DNA of 64,000 nucleotides from CAYUVF01 sp964448045 (lineage in GTDB: Bacteria > Bacteroidota > Rhodothermia > Rhodothermales > Salinibacteraceae), in NCBI GenBank assembly GCA_964448045.1, contig CAYUVF010000003.1:45359-109358 (forward strand), read 5' to 3'. A program made the translations under genes and the position numbers. The notes beneath the pieces are model-generated. The model was not told the origin of the DNA, made no database searches, and saw nothing but the letters and a program-made list of their open reading frames with translations. Below are positions 8,074 through 17,137 of the stretch, piece after piece. The first letter of the stretch is position 1, and each line of letters starts with the position of its first letter.

Positions 8074-9729
8074 ATGTTGTGGTCGAAGCCCCCGTCCCCT
8101 TGGCTGATCGGCATCGCCGTGCTGATGGTCTGCATCCTTTCGCAAGACGCTTACGCCCAGTCGCGTGGCGCCGTCACACTTACCGATTGGCAACCGGTCG
8201 CGGCGTACGCGACGCCCGATCCGGCCGATATCTGTACGCTCGATCCCATCGATGAAAACGCGAATACCCGCGTTCCGGCACGGCGGCCTCGCACATCGAA
8301 AGCAGTGAAGACGGCAACGATCGAAGTCGAGTATTTCGGGTTCACGCCCCAGGCGCGCACGGCTTTTCAGCGAGCCGTTGACATCTGGGAGCGGCACATC
8401 GCCTCGGACGTGACAATCAAGGTGCAGGCCTCGTTTGAGTCACTGGGCGCAGGTGTGCTCGGCAGCGCCGGGCCGCGGCTGATCTGGTCGGCCACGAACG
8501 ATGAGGGCGAGCGCTTCATCTACGGCGATGCGCTGATCGATGCGCTGCTCGGCGAGAATGCCGTCCTCACCGATTCAGACCCCTCTAACGACGACAATCC
8601 GGACATTCGGGCGCGCTTCAGCAGCGATACGAACTGGTACTTCGGTGCTGCCCCGCCCGAAGGACCTGGTCCCGGCGCCAATCAGATCGACTTTACAAGC
8701 GTGGTGCTGCACGAGCTGGGGCATGGGCTCGGCTTTTTCGGCTCGATGCGCGTGTCCGATGGCCTCGGCAGTTGGGGTTTCAGTTTTGCTCCCGGCGTGC
8801 CGGTGGTGTACGACCAGTTCGCCGTGGACGAGCGCGAGCGCAATCTCACGAACACCGTCGTCTACCCCAACCCCTCGGCCGAGCTCCAGCAGGCCCTGAC
8901 GAGCGGCCAGGTCTTTACGAATGGGCTTTTTGCGACCATCGGCGGGGAGGGCGAGCTGCCGCGCCTGTACGCCCCTCCGGCCTGGGATCGTGGATCGAGC
9001 TACTCCCATCTGGATGAGCTGACCTATCCGGCCGGCGACCCCAACTCGCTGATGTCGCCGCAATTCAGCCGCAACGAACTCATCCACAGTCCGGGTGCCA
9101 TCACCTGTGGGATGTTTTCCGATATGGGATGGCCGCTGGGACCCGGATGCGATGCGCTTGTAGGCGAGGTCGAGGTGGTAGGCTTCACCGCCGATGCACA
9201 GGCGGACCAGACGATCGACATTAGCTGGACGGAGACGCCCTTTGCCGAGGTGACGTCGTATCAGATTGAACGGCGTTATTTCGATGGATCCTTTGAGGTG
9301 GTCGACACGGTGCCCAGTGACGGCAGCCGCGACTACCGCGTCGAACTCGGTCCGCAGGATGCGGGCAAATACGCCTTTCGCCTGCGCTGGACGCGGGCCG
9401 ATGGCAGCACCGTCGTCAGCGACGACCAGCCCGGCCTTACCGTGCAGCTCGATACCGATTACCGCATCAGTACCGTCTACCCGAATCCGTTCACCGATCG
9501 GGCGAACATCAGCGTGGCGGTCGATCAGCGGCAGGACGTGCGCATCGCGGTGTACAATGCGCTCGGGCAACGGGTGGCCGTGCTGTTCGATGGCGTGCGC
9601 CCCGGCGACGATCCGCGGCCGTTCACGTTCGAGGCGGATCGGCTGCCCACCCTGTCCAGCGGACTGTATTTCTTCCGGGTGATTGGGGAGGACTTCGCGC
9701 TCACCCGGAAGGCCGTGCGTATCCGGTAG
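8074..9729 (+). CDS. secreted zinc metalloprotease with sorting domain
   Basis: 551 residues. The start ATG at 8074 directly precedes a signal peptide (WLIGIAVLMVCILSQ, cleavage near AYAQ). The motif VVLHELGHGLGFFG places zinc ligands His213 and His217 with catalytic Glu214, followed by a Gly and a hydrophobic turn, as in HExxHxxG metzincin-like peptidases. The exact MEROPS family is not certain. After the catalytic part, a linker beginning EVEVVGFTADAQ and containing QIERRYFDGSFE leads to a sorting domain with YPNPFTDRANI and a GLYFFRVIGEDF end. This linker type is shared with the peptidase at 9852 and differs from that of the genes at 2567 and 5806. It lies in a same-strand run of secreted proteins, 170 bp after the previous stop. 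Expected to be an extracellular or surface protease. Confidence 0.8.
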   Translation: MLWSKPPSPWLIGIAVLMVCILSQDAYAQSRGAVTLTDWQPVAAYATPDPADICTLDPIDENANTRVPARRPRTSKAVKTATIEVEYFGFTPQARTAFQRAVDIWERHIASDVTIKVQASFESLGAGVLGSAGPRLIWSATNDEGERFIYGDALIDALLGENAVLTDSDPSNDDNPDIRARFSSDTNWYFGAAPPEGPGPGANQIDFTSVVLHELGHGLGFFGSMRVSDGLGSWGFSFAPGVPVVYDQFAVDERERNLTNTVVYPNPSAELQQALTSGQVFTNGLFATIGGEGELPRLYAPPAWDRGSSYSHLDELTYPAGDPNSLMSPQFSRNELIHSPGAITCGMFSDMGWPLGPGCDALVGEVEVVGFTADAQADQTIDISWTETPFAEVTSYQIERRYFDGSFEVVDTVPSDGSRDYRVELGPQDAGKYAFRLRWTRADGSTVVSDDQPGLTVQLDTDYRISTVYPNPFTDRANISVAVDQRQDVRIAVYNALGQRVAVLFDGVRPGDDPRPFTFEADRLPTLSSGLYFFRVIGEDFALTRKAVRIR

Positions 9730-9851
9730 CGACCGGAAAAGTGTCGATCGGATGGGACGGCCGGGGTGGACAATCCATCGGCCAAGTTGTTTACTTGGTA
9801 GAGGCCTTCCGATCGGGTCGTATCGCGCTTTTCATCCAAGTCCCCACCCCC

Positions 9852-12572
9852 ATGCCGATTCGTTTCGTCCGGCTCCTTTGCGTTTTCACAGTCACGGCAC
9901 TGCTGGCTGGTTTCCCGCTATCACCCGCTCAGGCCCAGCCCGCCGACGCGCTGGCGCAGCAGGTTACGGTCGATATGCACGGGGCCGACGGTGTGGGCAA
10001 AGACGGCGTGCTGGCGCCCGTTGGCACCCGCTTAGCCGCGTTGTACCGCCAGTACGAGGCACGGCAGAAAAGCGGGCGCCTCACGCCGGTCAGGCCGCCG
10101 TCCTCGGCGATGGTCGTGAGTGGCGAGTACGTGGTGATCGACGCGGTCGCAGCGAATTCGGCCTCTGCGCTCCGGGCCGATCTGGAGGCGCTGGGGTTGC
10201 GGCAGGGGGCACAGGTGGGCCGGCTGGTGTCCGGACGGCTACCCATTGAAGCGATCCCGGCGATGGCGCGGCTGTCGACGATGCGAAGCGCCCGTCCGTC
10301 GCTCGTGGCTACACGCGCTGGCGCCGTCACCTCGCGCGGCGATGCCGTGATGCGGTCCGATATCGCTCGCGAGAATCTGGGCGTGGATGGCAGCGGCATC
10401 ACCGTAGGGGTGCTCTCCGATAGCTACGACACGAATCCCAGTGCGTCGACGCGCGCCTCGGAGGACATCACCACGGGAGACTTGCCCCCATCCAGCCGGA
10501 TCCGCATCCTCGAGGAGCTCGGCGATGAGGCCAACGAAAGCACCGGCAGCGACGAAGGCCGCGCGATGATGCAGATCATCCACGACGTGGCGCCGGGCGT
10601 CAGTCAGGCCTTCCACACCGCCTTCAACGGCATAGGAAACTTTGCCCAGGGTATCCGCGATCTGGCCAACGCCGGGGCCCACGTCATCGTGGACGATGTC
10701 ATTTACTTTGCCGAGCCCATGTTTCAGGATGGGCCTATCGCGCAGGCGGCGAACGAGGTGGCGCGCACTCAGGATGCGGCCTACTTCACTTCCGCCGGCA
10801 ACAACGGCCGCAACTCGTACGAGAGCGCGTTCCGGGCGTCGGGCGAGTCGGGGGTGCTGAACGCGCAGGGAGAGCTGCACGACTTCGGCGGGGGCGACAC
10901 GGGGCAGCGGCTCATCATTCCGGAGGGCGACTCGGTGCGCATCGCGCTGCAGTGGACCGATCCGTATGCCTCCCTCGGCGGGCCGGGCGCCGATAGCGAC
11001 CTCGATATTTTCATAACGGATCAGGCCGGGACCGTTGTCGCCCGAAGCGACTTTGACAACATCGGCACCGATCCGTTCGAGTTTCTGGAGTTTGCCAACG
11101 ACGGCTCCATCGACGCCGATAACGACGGCACGCCCGATACGCAGTTCGAGCTCGGCATCGAGCTGTTCGAGGGGCCGCCGCCCGATCTTTTCAAGTACGT
11201 CTATTTCCCGTCGAGCGGGGTAGAGATCGATGAGTTTGCGGCGCAGTCGCAGCGCCCCACGCTTTACGGTCACGCCAACGCCGAGGAGGCCATGGCCGTA
11301 GGCGCCGTCTTCTGGTTTGCCACGCCCGCGTTCGACGATCAGTTCACGAATCCCTTCGAGATCAACGGCTTCTCTTCGCGGGGGGGCGTGCCGATTTACT
11401 TCACTCCCGAGGGGACGCCGCTCGCCACGCCGGAGACGCGCAACAAGCCCGATATGGTGGGTCCCGATGGCACGAACACAACCTTCTTTGGTCAGGAGCT
11501 CAACGATGGACCGGATGGCGATAGCGGGGATGGGTTTCCCAACTTCTTCGGCACCTCGGCCGCGGCGCCGCACGTGGCTGCCGTCGCCGCGCTGATGCTG
11601 GAGTTCGACCCCGGCCGCGCCCCGGCGCAGGTCTACGATGACCTCAAGAGTACGGCGATCGACATGGATGATCCGGCAACACCAGCTTTCGACGAGGGCT
11701 TCGATTTTGCGACCGGCTTCGGCCTCGTGCAGGCCGACGAAGCCGTGCCGCTGGCGGCCGAGGTGGTGCAGTTCAGTGCGGCCGAAGCGAGCGGCGGCAA
11801 CACCATCGCGGTGTCGTGGCGCGAAACGAGCACGGCGCAGGTCGACGAGTACGTGCTGGAGCGCCAGTACTTCGACGGATCGTTCGAGGAGATCGCGACG
11901 GTGGCGAGCGATGGCAATCCGCCGCAGGACTTCGCCGTTGAAACCGAGAATCTGGGCCTCGGCCAGTACACCTTCCGCCTGCACTGGCGCCGTCCGGATG
12001 GCACCACCGACACCAGCCCACAGCAGCCCACGGTGACCATCGGGTTGCAGGATTTCAGCGCGTCGATCACGGGCGACGAGGAGGACGATGTGCAGCTGGC
12101 GTGGAGCGTCCCCGCAGCCACCAGCGGATATACCTACACGGTCCAGCTCCGCACCCAGGAGGCTTTTGACGATGCGAGATCGACGACGGACCGCTCGCTC
12201 ACCGTGACGAATCTGCAGCCCGGCCGGTACGATTTCCGCCTGCGGATGGAGGATACAGCGGGCAATGTGCTCTTCAGCGACATCATCACCGAGCAGGTGC
12301 CGCTCGATGGTGCGGTAGCGATCACGAACGCGTACCCCAATCCAACGAGCGGCCCGGTGAATCTGACCCTTACAACGGAGCGGCAGCAGGTTATCGAGCT
12401 TCGGATGTACGACGCGGCGGGCCAACTCGTACAGATCGAGTTCCGGCAGCTGGATGCGCTGGTGCCCACGCCCATCACGCTCGATCTCCGTAATCAGGGA
12501 AGCGGCAAGTACTTCGTCCAGGTGATCGGGGACGATTTCACGGAGTCGCGCTCGGTCGTGCGCGTCCGGTGA
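9852..12572 (+). CDS. secreted S8/S53-like serine peptidase with sorting domain
   Basis: 906 residues, complete paralogue of the peptidase at 5806. The start ATG at 9852 precedes a signal peptide (VRLLCVFTVTALLAGF, cleavage near AQAQ). The pro-region (about 30-155) contains MHGADGVGKDGVLAPVG and GRLPIEAIPAMARL. Catalytic features: Asp190 in GVLSDSYD, Glu235 in SDEGRAM, Asp281 in VIVDDV, Asn in TSAGNNG and Ser569 in FFGTSAAAPH; the classical HGTH histidine motif is missing. Then come a linker of the same type as the metalloprotease at 8074 (LERQYFDGSFEE), a second beta-sandwich-like repeat, and a sorting domain with YPNPTSGPVN and KYFVQVIGDDF. Extra length compared with its paralogue is due to this second linker module. 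Expected to be extracellular, matured by removal of the pro-region. Confidence 0.87.
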   Translation: MPIRFVRLLCVFTVTALLAGFPLSPAQAQPADALAQQVTVDMHGADGVGKDGVLAPVGTRLAALYRQYEARQKSGRLTPVRPPSSAMVVSGEYVVIDAVAANSASALRADLEALGLRQGAQVGRLVSGRLPIEAIPAMARLSTMRSARPSLVATRAGAVTSRGDAVMRSDIARENLGVDGSGITVGVLSDSYDTNPSASTRASEDITTGDLPPSSRIRILEELGDEANESTGSDEGRAMMQIIHDVAPGVSQAFHTAFNGIGNFAQGIRDLANAGAHVIVDDVIYFAEPMFQDGPIAQAANEVARTQDAAYFTSAGNNGRNSYESAFRASGESGVLNAQGELHDFGGGDTGQRLIIPEGDSVRIALQWTDPYASLGGPGADSDLDIFITDQAGTVVARSDFDNIGTDPFEFLEFANDGSIDADNDGTPDTQFELGIELFEGPPPDLFKYVYFPSSGVEIDEFAAQSQRPTLYGHANAEEAMAVGAVFWFATPAFDDQFTNPFEINGFSSRGGVPIYFTPEGTPLATPETRNKPDMVGPDGTNTTFFGQELNDGPDGDSGDGFPNFFGTSAAAPHVAAVAALMLEFDPGRAPAQVYDDLKSTAIDMDDPATPAFDEGFDFATGFGLVQADEAVPLAAEVVQFSAAEASGGNTIAVSWRETSTAQVDEYVLERQYFDGSFEEIATVASDGNPPQDFAVETENLGLGQYTFRLHWRRPDGTTDTSPQQPTVTIGLQDFSASITGDEEDDVQLAWSVPAATSGYTYTVQLRTQEAFDDARSTTDRSLTVTNLQPGRYDFRLRMEDTAGNVLFSDIITEQVPLDGAVAITNAYPNPTSGPVNLTLTTERQQVIELRMYDAAGQLVQIEFRQLDALVPTPITLDLRNQGSGKYFVQVIGDDFTESRSVVRVR

Positions 12573-12696
12573 GTGCTGCTATTCCGCTGTTCTGAAGACA
12601 GAGATGACGGCCGTCGTCTCTACGCTAAGGAGGGAAACGATTGGCGAATGGGCCCCATTATTGTGTCGATTTGGTCCTATCTGATGGCACAACGAC

Positions 12697-12730
12697 AAAA
12701 GGGCGCAGGTCATCTGGCCTGCGCCCTTTT
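12697..12730. terminator. bidirectional rho-independent terminator
   Basis: Thirteen-base perfect stem AAAAGGGCGCAGG / CCTGCGCCCTTTT with an 8-base loop, bordered by A-runs on one side and T-runs on the other. It lies between the convergent peptidase gene (ends 12572) and gyrA (ends 12757) and can serve both. Confidence 0.85.
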
Positions 12731-12756
12731 CTTGCTTTTGGATGGATCGTAGCGTG

Positions 12757-15447
12757 TTAGTTGGCCTGGCCGTTCGTGGGGACGGCGGGTTCATCGGATG
12801 CGGGGTGCTCCTCCTCGGATGCTTCGTCTTCCCCCGCCTCGTCCTCGGCCTCTTCGGGGATGACGCGCGTCACATCGGCGATGGAGTCGCCCTGCTTCAG
12901 GTTGATGACGCGCACGCCCTGCGTGTTGCGGCCCATCGTGCTGATGCCGTCCACGCTGGTGCGAATCATGATGCCATTCTCGGTGATGATCATCAGGTCG
13001 TCATCCTCTTTGACGCCCTTGATCGTCACGAGCGGGCCGGTGCGCTTCGTGCGGTTCATCGTGATGAGGCCCTTGCCGCCGCGGCCCTGAATCCGGTACT
13101 CACCGATCGGGGTGCGCTTGCCGTAGCCGTTAGCGCTGACGGTGAGCACGCACGGCGCCTCGCCCGGCGGCACGGCAAACAGGCCGACCATCTCTTCATC
13201 AGCGTCGAGGGTCATGCCGCGGACGCCGCGGGTGTTGCGGCCCATCGGGCGGGCATCGTCCTCATCGAAGTGGACGGCGCGTCCGCCCGAGGAGGCGACC
13301 ACAACCGTGTTGTCGCCATCGGTGAGCGTGGCTTCGAGCAACTCGTCGCCTTCGTCGATGGAGATGGCGATGATGCCATCGACGCGCGGCCTGCTGAAGG
13401 CTTCCAGCGGCGTCTTCTTGACCTGCCCCTGCCGCGTGCCCATCAGCACGTAGTGGTTGTTGAGGAAGGCCTCGTCTTCGAAGTCCTCCTTCGTCACCGC
13501 CAGCACGGCGCGGATCCGGTCGTCCGGCTCGATCTGGATCAGGTTGCGGATGGAGCGGCCCTTGGCCGTGCGGCTGCCCTCAGGGATTTCGAAGACGCGC
13601 AGCCAGTAGCACTGGCCGTGATCGGTGAAGAAGAGGATGTAGTCGTGCGACTCGGAGGCGAACAGGTGCTCGATGAAGTCATCGTCGCGCTTGCCGGTGC
13701 CGCGCATGCCGACGCCGCCGCGTCCCTGCGCCCGGTACGCGTCGATGGGCGTGCGCTTGATGAGGCCCTGATGCGTGATGGTGACGACGACCTGCTCGCG
13801 TTCGATCAGGTCTTCGATGATAATGTCGCCGCCGCCCGTGTAATCGATCTCGGTGCGGCGCTCGTCATTATACTTGTCCTTGACCTCCAGCAGCTCATCC
13901 TTGATGATCTGCATCCGCAGCTCCTCGCTGTTGAGGATGCTCTGCAGGCGCTCAATCTCCTGCAAGATGTCGCGGTACTCGCCAACGATCTTTTCGCGCT
14001 CCAGCCCGGTGAGACGGCTGAGGCGTAGCCGTAGGATCGCGTTGGCCTGATCCTCGGTCAGCCAGTGGCCCTCTTTGGGGCGCTTGGCTGTGTACTCACC
14101 CTCGTCGAGCAGGTGCTGCACCGTCGTCTGCTCCGTGTCGCTCTCGATAGGCGGGAGGAGCGGGACGCCCAGTTCTTTCAGATCGGCCTCCGTCAGATCC
14201 GACGGATAGGTGCCGCTAATCAGGTTCGTGCGGGCCGCGTCGGTATCGGGCGAGTGGCGGATGATGGTGATGACGGCGTCGAGGTTGTCGAGCGCCAGGG
14301 TGAGTCCCTCCAAGATGTGGGCGCGGTCCTGTGCCTTCCGGAGGTCGTACTCGGTACGGCGGACGACGATCTCGTGCCGGTGGTTGACGTAGTGGTGGAT
14401 CGCGTCCTTCAGGTTCAGCACTTTGGGCCGGCCGTTCACCAGTGCGACCATATTCACGCCGAAGGTTTCCTGCAGCCGCGAGTGCTTGTAGAGCTTGTTC
14501 TCGACGACCATCGGCACGGCGTCCTTCTTCAGCTCCACGACGATGCGCATGCCGTCGCGGTCGCTCTCGTCGCGCAGGTCGGCGATGCCGTTGATCTTGT
14601 CGTTGCGGACGTGCTCGGCAATCCGCTCCAGCTCGGCGCTCTTATTGACCTGATACGGAATCTCGGTGATGATGAGCGCGCGCCGGCCCTTGCGGATTTC
14701 CTCCTCACGCACTTTGGCACGCATGATAACGCGTCCGCGGCCCGTATGATAGGCCTGATGGACGCCTGCGTAGCCGTAGATGATGCCGCCGGTGGGAAAG
14801 TCGGGGGCGGGCAGGTGCTCCATCAGCCCGTCGATGTCGATCTCGGGGTCGTCGATGTAAGCGACGACTGCATCGATGGCTTCGCCTAAGTTGTGCGGGG
14901 GAATCTTCGTCGCCATGCCGACGGCGATGCCGTCGGCGCCGTTGACGAGCATGTTCGGGAAGGCCGCGGGCAGGACCGTCGGCTCCTGCATCGTGCCGTC
15001 GAAGTTTTCCTGCGTATCGACGGTCTCCTTGCCGAGGTCGTTCAGTAGCTCCTCGGTGATTTTCATCATGCGGGCCTCGGTGTACCGCATAGCCGCCGCC
15101 GAGTCGCCATCGACCGAGCCGAAGTTGCCCTGGCCGTCGACCAGCGGGTAGCGCATCGAGAAGTTCTGCGCCATCCGCACCAGCGTATCGTAGACCGACG
15201 AGTCGCCGTGCGGGTGGTACTTACCGAGCACCTCACCGACGATACGGGCGCTTTTTTTGTAGTTGGCGCCGGCCGTCAGGCCCAATTCGTGCATTCCGTA
15301 GAGCACGCGCCGGTGCACCGGCTTCAGGCCGTCGCGCACATCGGGCAGCGCGCGGCTCACAATTACCGACATCGAATAATCGATGTAGGAGGATTTCATC
15401 TCCTCCTCGATGTTGATCGGAATGATACGTTGGTTGTCCGCTTCCAT
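12757..15447 (-). CDS. gyrA: DNA gyrase subunit A
   Basis: 896-residue A subunit of the type II topoisomerase that introduces negative supercoils together with GyrB. Residue numbering matches E. coli closely: the quinolone pocket reads GDSSVYD with Ser83 and Asp87, both the unaltered susceptible residues, and the DNA-cleaving Tyr122 sits in AMRYTEARM. The C-terminal domain has the GyrA-box form QGRGGKG, which separates it from ParC. The extreme C-terminus is a strongly acidic tail (EEAEDEAGEDEASEEE). The start is the ATG at 15445-15447. It is transcribed alone, with a strong terminator hairpin downstream and a possible -10 about 115 bp upstream. Confidence 0.97.
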   Translation of the reverse strand: MEADNQRIIPINIEEEMKSSYIDYSMSVIVSRALPDVRDGLKPVHRRVLYGMHELGLTAGANYKKSARIVGEVLGKYHPHGDSSVYDTLVRMAQNFSMRYPLVDGQGNFGSVDGDSAAAMRYTEARMMKITEELLNDLGKETVDTQENFDGTMQEPTVLPAAFPNMLVNGADGIAVGMATKIPPHNLGEAIDAVVAYIDDPEIDIDGLMEHLPAPDFPTGGIIYGYAGVHQAYHTGRGRVIMRAKVREEEIRKGRRALIITEIPYQVNKSAELERIAEHVRNDKINGIADLRDESDRDGMRIVVELKKDAVPMVVENKLYKHSRLQETFGVNMVALVNGRPKVLNLKDAIHHYVNHRHEIVVRRTEYDLRKAQDRAHILEGLTLALDNLDAVITIIRHSPDTDAARTNLISGTYPSDLTEADLKELGVPLLPPIESDTEQTTVQHLLDEGEYTAKRPKEGHWLTEDQANAILRLRLSRLTGLEREKIVGEYRDILQEIERLQSILNSEELRMQIIKDELLEVKDKYNDERRTEIDYTGGGDIIIEDLIEREQVVVTITHQGLIKRTPIDAYRAQGRGGVGMRGTGKRDDDFIEHLFASESHDYILFFTDHGQCYWLRVFEIPEGSRTAKGRSIRNLIQIEPDDRIRAVLAVTKEDFEDEAFLNNHYVLMGTRQGQVKKTPLEAFSRPRVDGIIAISIDEGDELLEATLTDGDNTVVVASSGGRAVHFDEDDARPMGRNTRGVRGMTLDADEEMVGLFAVPPGEAPCVLTVSANGYGKRTPIGEYRIQGRGGKGLITMNRTKRTGPLVTIKGVKEDDDLMIITENGIMIRTSVDGISTMGRNTQGVRVINLKQGDSIADVTRVIPEEAEDEAGEDEASEEEHPASDEPAVPTNGQAN

Positions 15448-15828
15448 GCGACGAATGGGGGAGTCTCGCGAGAGAGTGCACGTAGGTGAGGAGCGGCAGG
15501 GACGCGCAAGTCTCCGGTTTTTTACAGTCCGGGATTGCGTCTGGCCGTGCCAGCACCGTGATTATAAGCAGCCGTCATGTTGATCGGGGCATAAAAACAC
15601 GGCAGGGTCAGATCGGTTATTTTATCCGTTCACAGATCATTGCATATTACGAAAAAGACCCCAAAGTTGCCACCTCGGCGGGGCCATGACGCGTTCTGCA
15701 CAGATATTTGATGGGCGGCGTCTCCATGCGGTATTTGCTCCAGAAGAGCAGCGCCCGAAGCGCCGCAGCGTGGATACTCACCGGGGATGCCGCCTCGTAT
15801 CTGATGATCAATTGATGGACTGTCTGTA
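15448..15828. other. intergenic region, no gene recognised
   Basis: Divergent spacer of 381 bp between gyrA and the GDPD gene. Short open frames here have poor codon use and no recognisable similarity. It should hold both promoters; only a TATAAT-like box for gyrA was picked out. Confidence 0.5.
15561..15566 (-). promoter_or_regulatory. candidate -10 box of gyrA
   Basis: Reads TATAAT on the minus strand, about 115 bp before the gyrA start. No convincing -35 is seen at the right distance, so support is weak. Confidence 0.25.
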
Positions 15829-16788
15829 ATGTATCGCTTGTTGTGTATTGTCGCTCTCGCTGGGATCGTCTCGCTCGGTGCTGCCATGTCTTCGACTTCG
15901 CCCTCCGACGTGTCGCCGCCCAATCCGCCCCCCCCACCCGATGAGCCGGCTCAGCCAGAGGGGTTCGACCTGCAGGGCCACCGGGGCGCCCGCGGGCTGA
16001 TGCCAGAGAACACGCTTCCGGCGTTTCGGAAGGCGCTGGAGCTGGGCGTGACAACGCTGGAGCTCGATGCCGTGATCTCCAAGAACGGAGAAGTCGTCGT
16101 CTCGCACGAGCCCTGGATGTCGAGCACCATCTGCTCGCTGCCCTCGGGGGAGCCGATTCCGTCCAGCCAGGGACGCAACTATCCGATCTTCAAAATGACG
16201 TACGAGGAAATACAGCAATTCGATTGCGGGAGCCGCCGCCACCCGTCCTTCCCGGAGCAGGAGCCGCAGCCCGCTGCGAAGCCGCTCCTGCGCGACGTCA
16301 TTGAGATGGCCGAGACGTTCATGGCCAAACATCAACGCGCGCCGGTGTTTTACAATATCGAAACCAAGTCCTTGCCGGGCTTCGACGGGCGATTTCACCC
16401 TGGTCCCGAGCGCTTCGCCCAGCTCGTCTACGACGTAGTCGCCGAGATGAACGTGACCACGCGCACGACGCTTCAGTCGTTCGACGTGCGCACGCTGCAG
16501 GTGGCCGAGGACGAAGGCTGGCCCGTCCGGCTGGCGTTGCTCATCGGTACGGGAGACGATGACGGGCTCAATGAAAACATCAAACGCCTCGGCTTCCGGC
16601 CCGATATCTACAGCCCGAATTACCGCCTGGTGGATCAGGATCTGATCATCCGCGCGCACGGGTGGGGAATGGATGTGATACCGTGGACGGTCAACGACAC
16701 GAGCGAGATGCGGCGCCTTCGTGAGATGGGCGTCGACGGTCTCATCACGGATTATCCAAACCGCGGGCAGTTCCTCGTCGAGCAGTAA
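15829..16788 (+). CDS. glycerophosphodiester phosphodiesterase family protein
   Basis: 319 residues. A GDPD-type TIM-barrel enzyme that hydrolyses glycerophosphodiesters to glycerol-3-phosphate and an alcohol. The signature HRGARGLMPENT near residue 50 supplies the first catalytic His and a metal-binding Glu; LELDAV and VVSHEPW supply the next metal ligands and the second catalytic His. The C-terminal barrel strands GMDVIPWTVND and MGVDGLITDYP are typical. The N-terminus (MYRLLCIVALAGIVSLGAA) is a signal peptide without a lipobox Cys, so the enzyme should be periplasmic. A Pro-rich linker (SPPNPPPPPDEP) separates signal and barrel. Likely used in phospholipid turnover and phosphate or glycerol scavenging. 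Confidence 0.88.
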   Translation: MYRLLCIVALAGIVSLGAAMSSTSPSDVSPPNPPPPPDEPAQPEGFDLQGHRGARGLMPENTLPAFRKALELGVTTLELDAVISKNGEVVVSHEPWMSSTICSLPSGEPIPSSQGRNYPIFKMTYEEIQQFDCGSRRHPSFPEQEPQPAAKPLLRDVIEMAETFMAKHQRAPVFYNIETKSLPGFDGRFHPGPERFAQLVYDVVAEMNVTTRTTLQSFDVRTLQVAEDEGWPVRLALLIGTGDDDGLNENIKRLGFRPDIYSPNYRLVDQDLIIRAHGWGMDVIPWTVNDTSEMRRLREMGVDGLITDYPNRGQFLVEQ

Positions 16789-16812
16789 CCATCGAATAAG
16801 ACTCACAAACGT

Positions 16813-17070
16813 ATGTACGATCACCGATCGAAATGGGTGCGGCAGGCGCCAGCCGGGCTGGTACTGACGGGCTTCGGCGCGAGCCTGCTGGGCCAATCGA
16901 CCATCCTGAAGGCGCGCGGCACAGCTCCGTGGAAGTGGATCGCCGCCGGGACGGCAAGTTTGGTCGTACTGAATGCGGGGCTGTGTCTATTTGGCGATGC
17001 GGTCAAGCATCGGGCGCTACACGAGTGGAAGACGACCGCGCGGGAATCCGAACCGCTGGCCGGCGCGTAA
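16813..17070 (+). CDS. small membrane protein, unknown function
   Basis: 85 residues starting MYDHRSKWVRQ. Two hydrophobic segments are visible, APAGLVLTGFGASLLGQS (about 12-29) and WIAAGTASLVVLNAGLCLFG (about 42-61), with charged ends outside, so it is probably a two-helix inner-membrane protein. It starts 24 bp after the GDPD stop on the same strand and may be co-transcribed with it. Codon use is like that of the neighbours (strong G/C in third positions). No family recognised. Confidence 0.6.
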   Translation: MYDHRSKWVRQAPAGLVLTGFGASLLGQSTILKARGTAPWKWIAAGTASLVVLNAGLCLFGDAVKHRALHEWKTTARESEPLAGA

Positions 17071-17137
17071 TGCAGGCGCGCAGTAAGTGCGGGAAGTGGA
17101 TACAGCGTACTCGCTCGAAGGGCAACCACTCGTTCGT

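Noticed and set aside
12757..15447. Quinolone-resistance mutations in gyrA
   Set aside because: Positions 83 and 87 are Ser and Asp, the susceptible residues.
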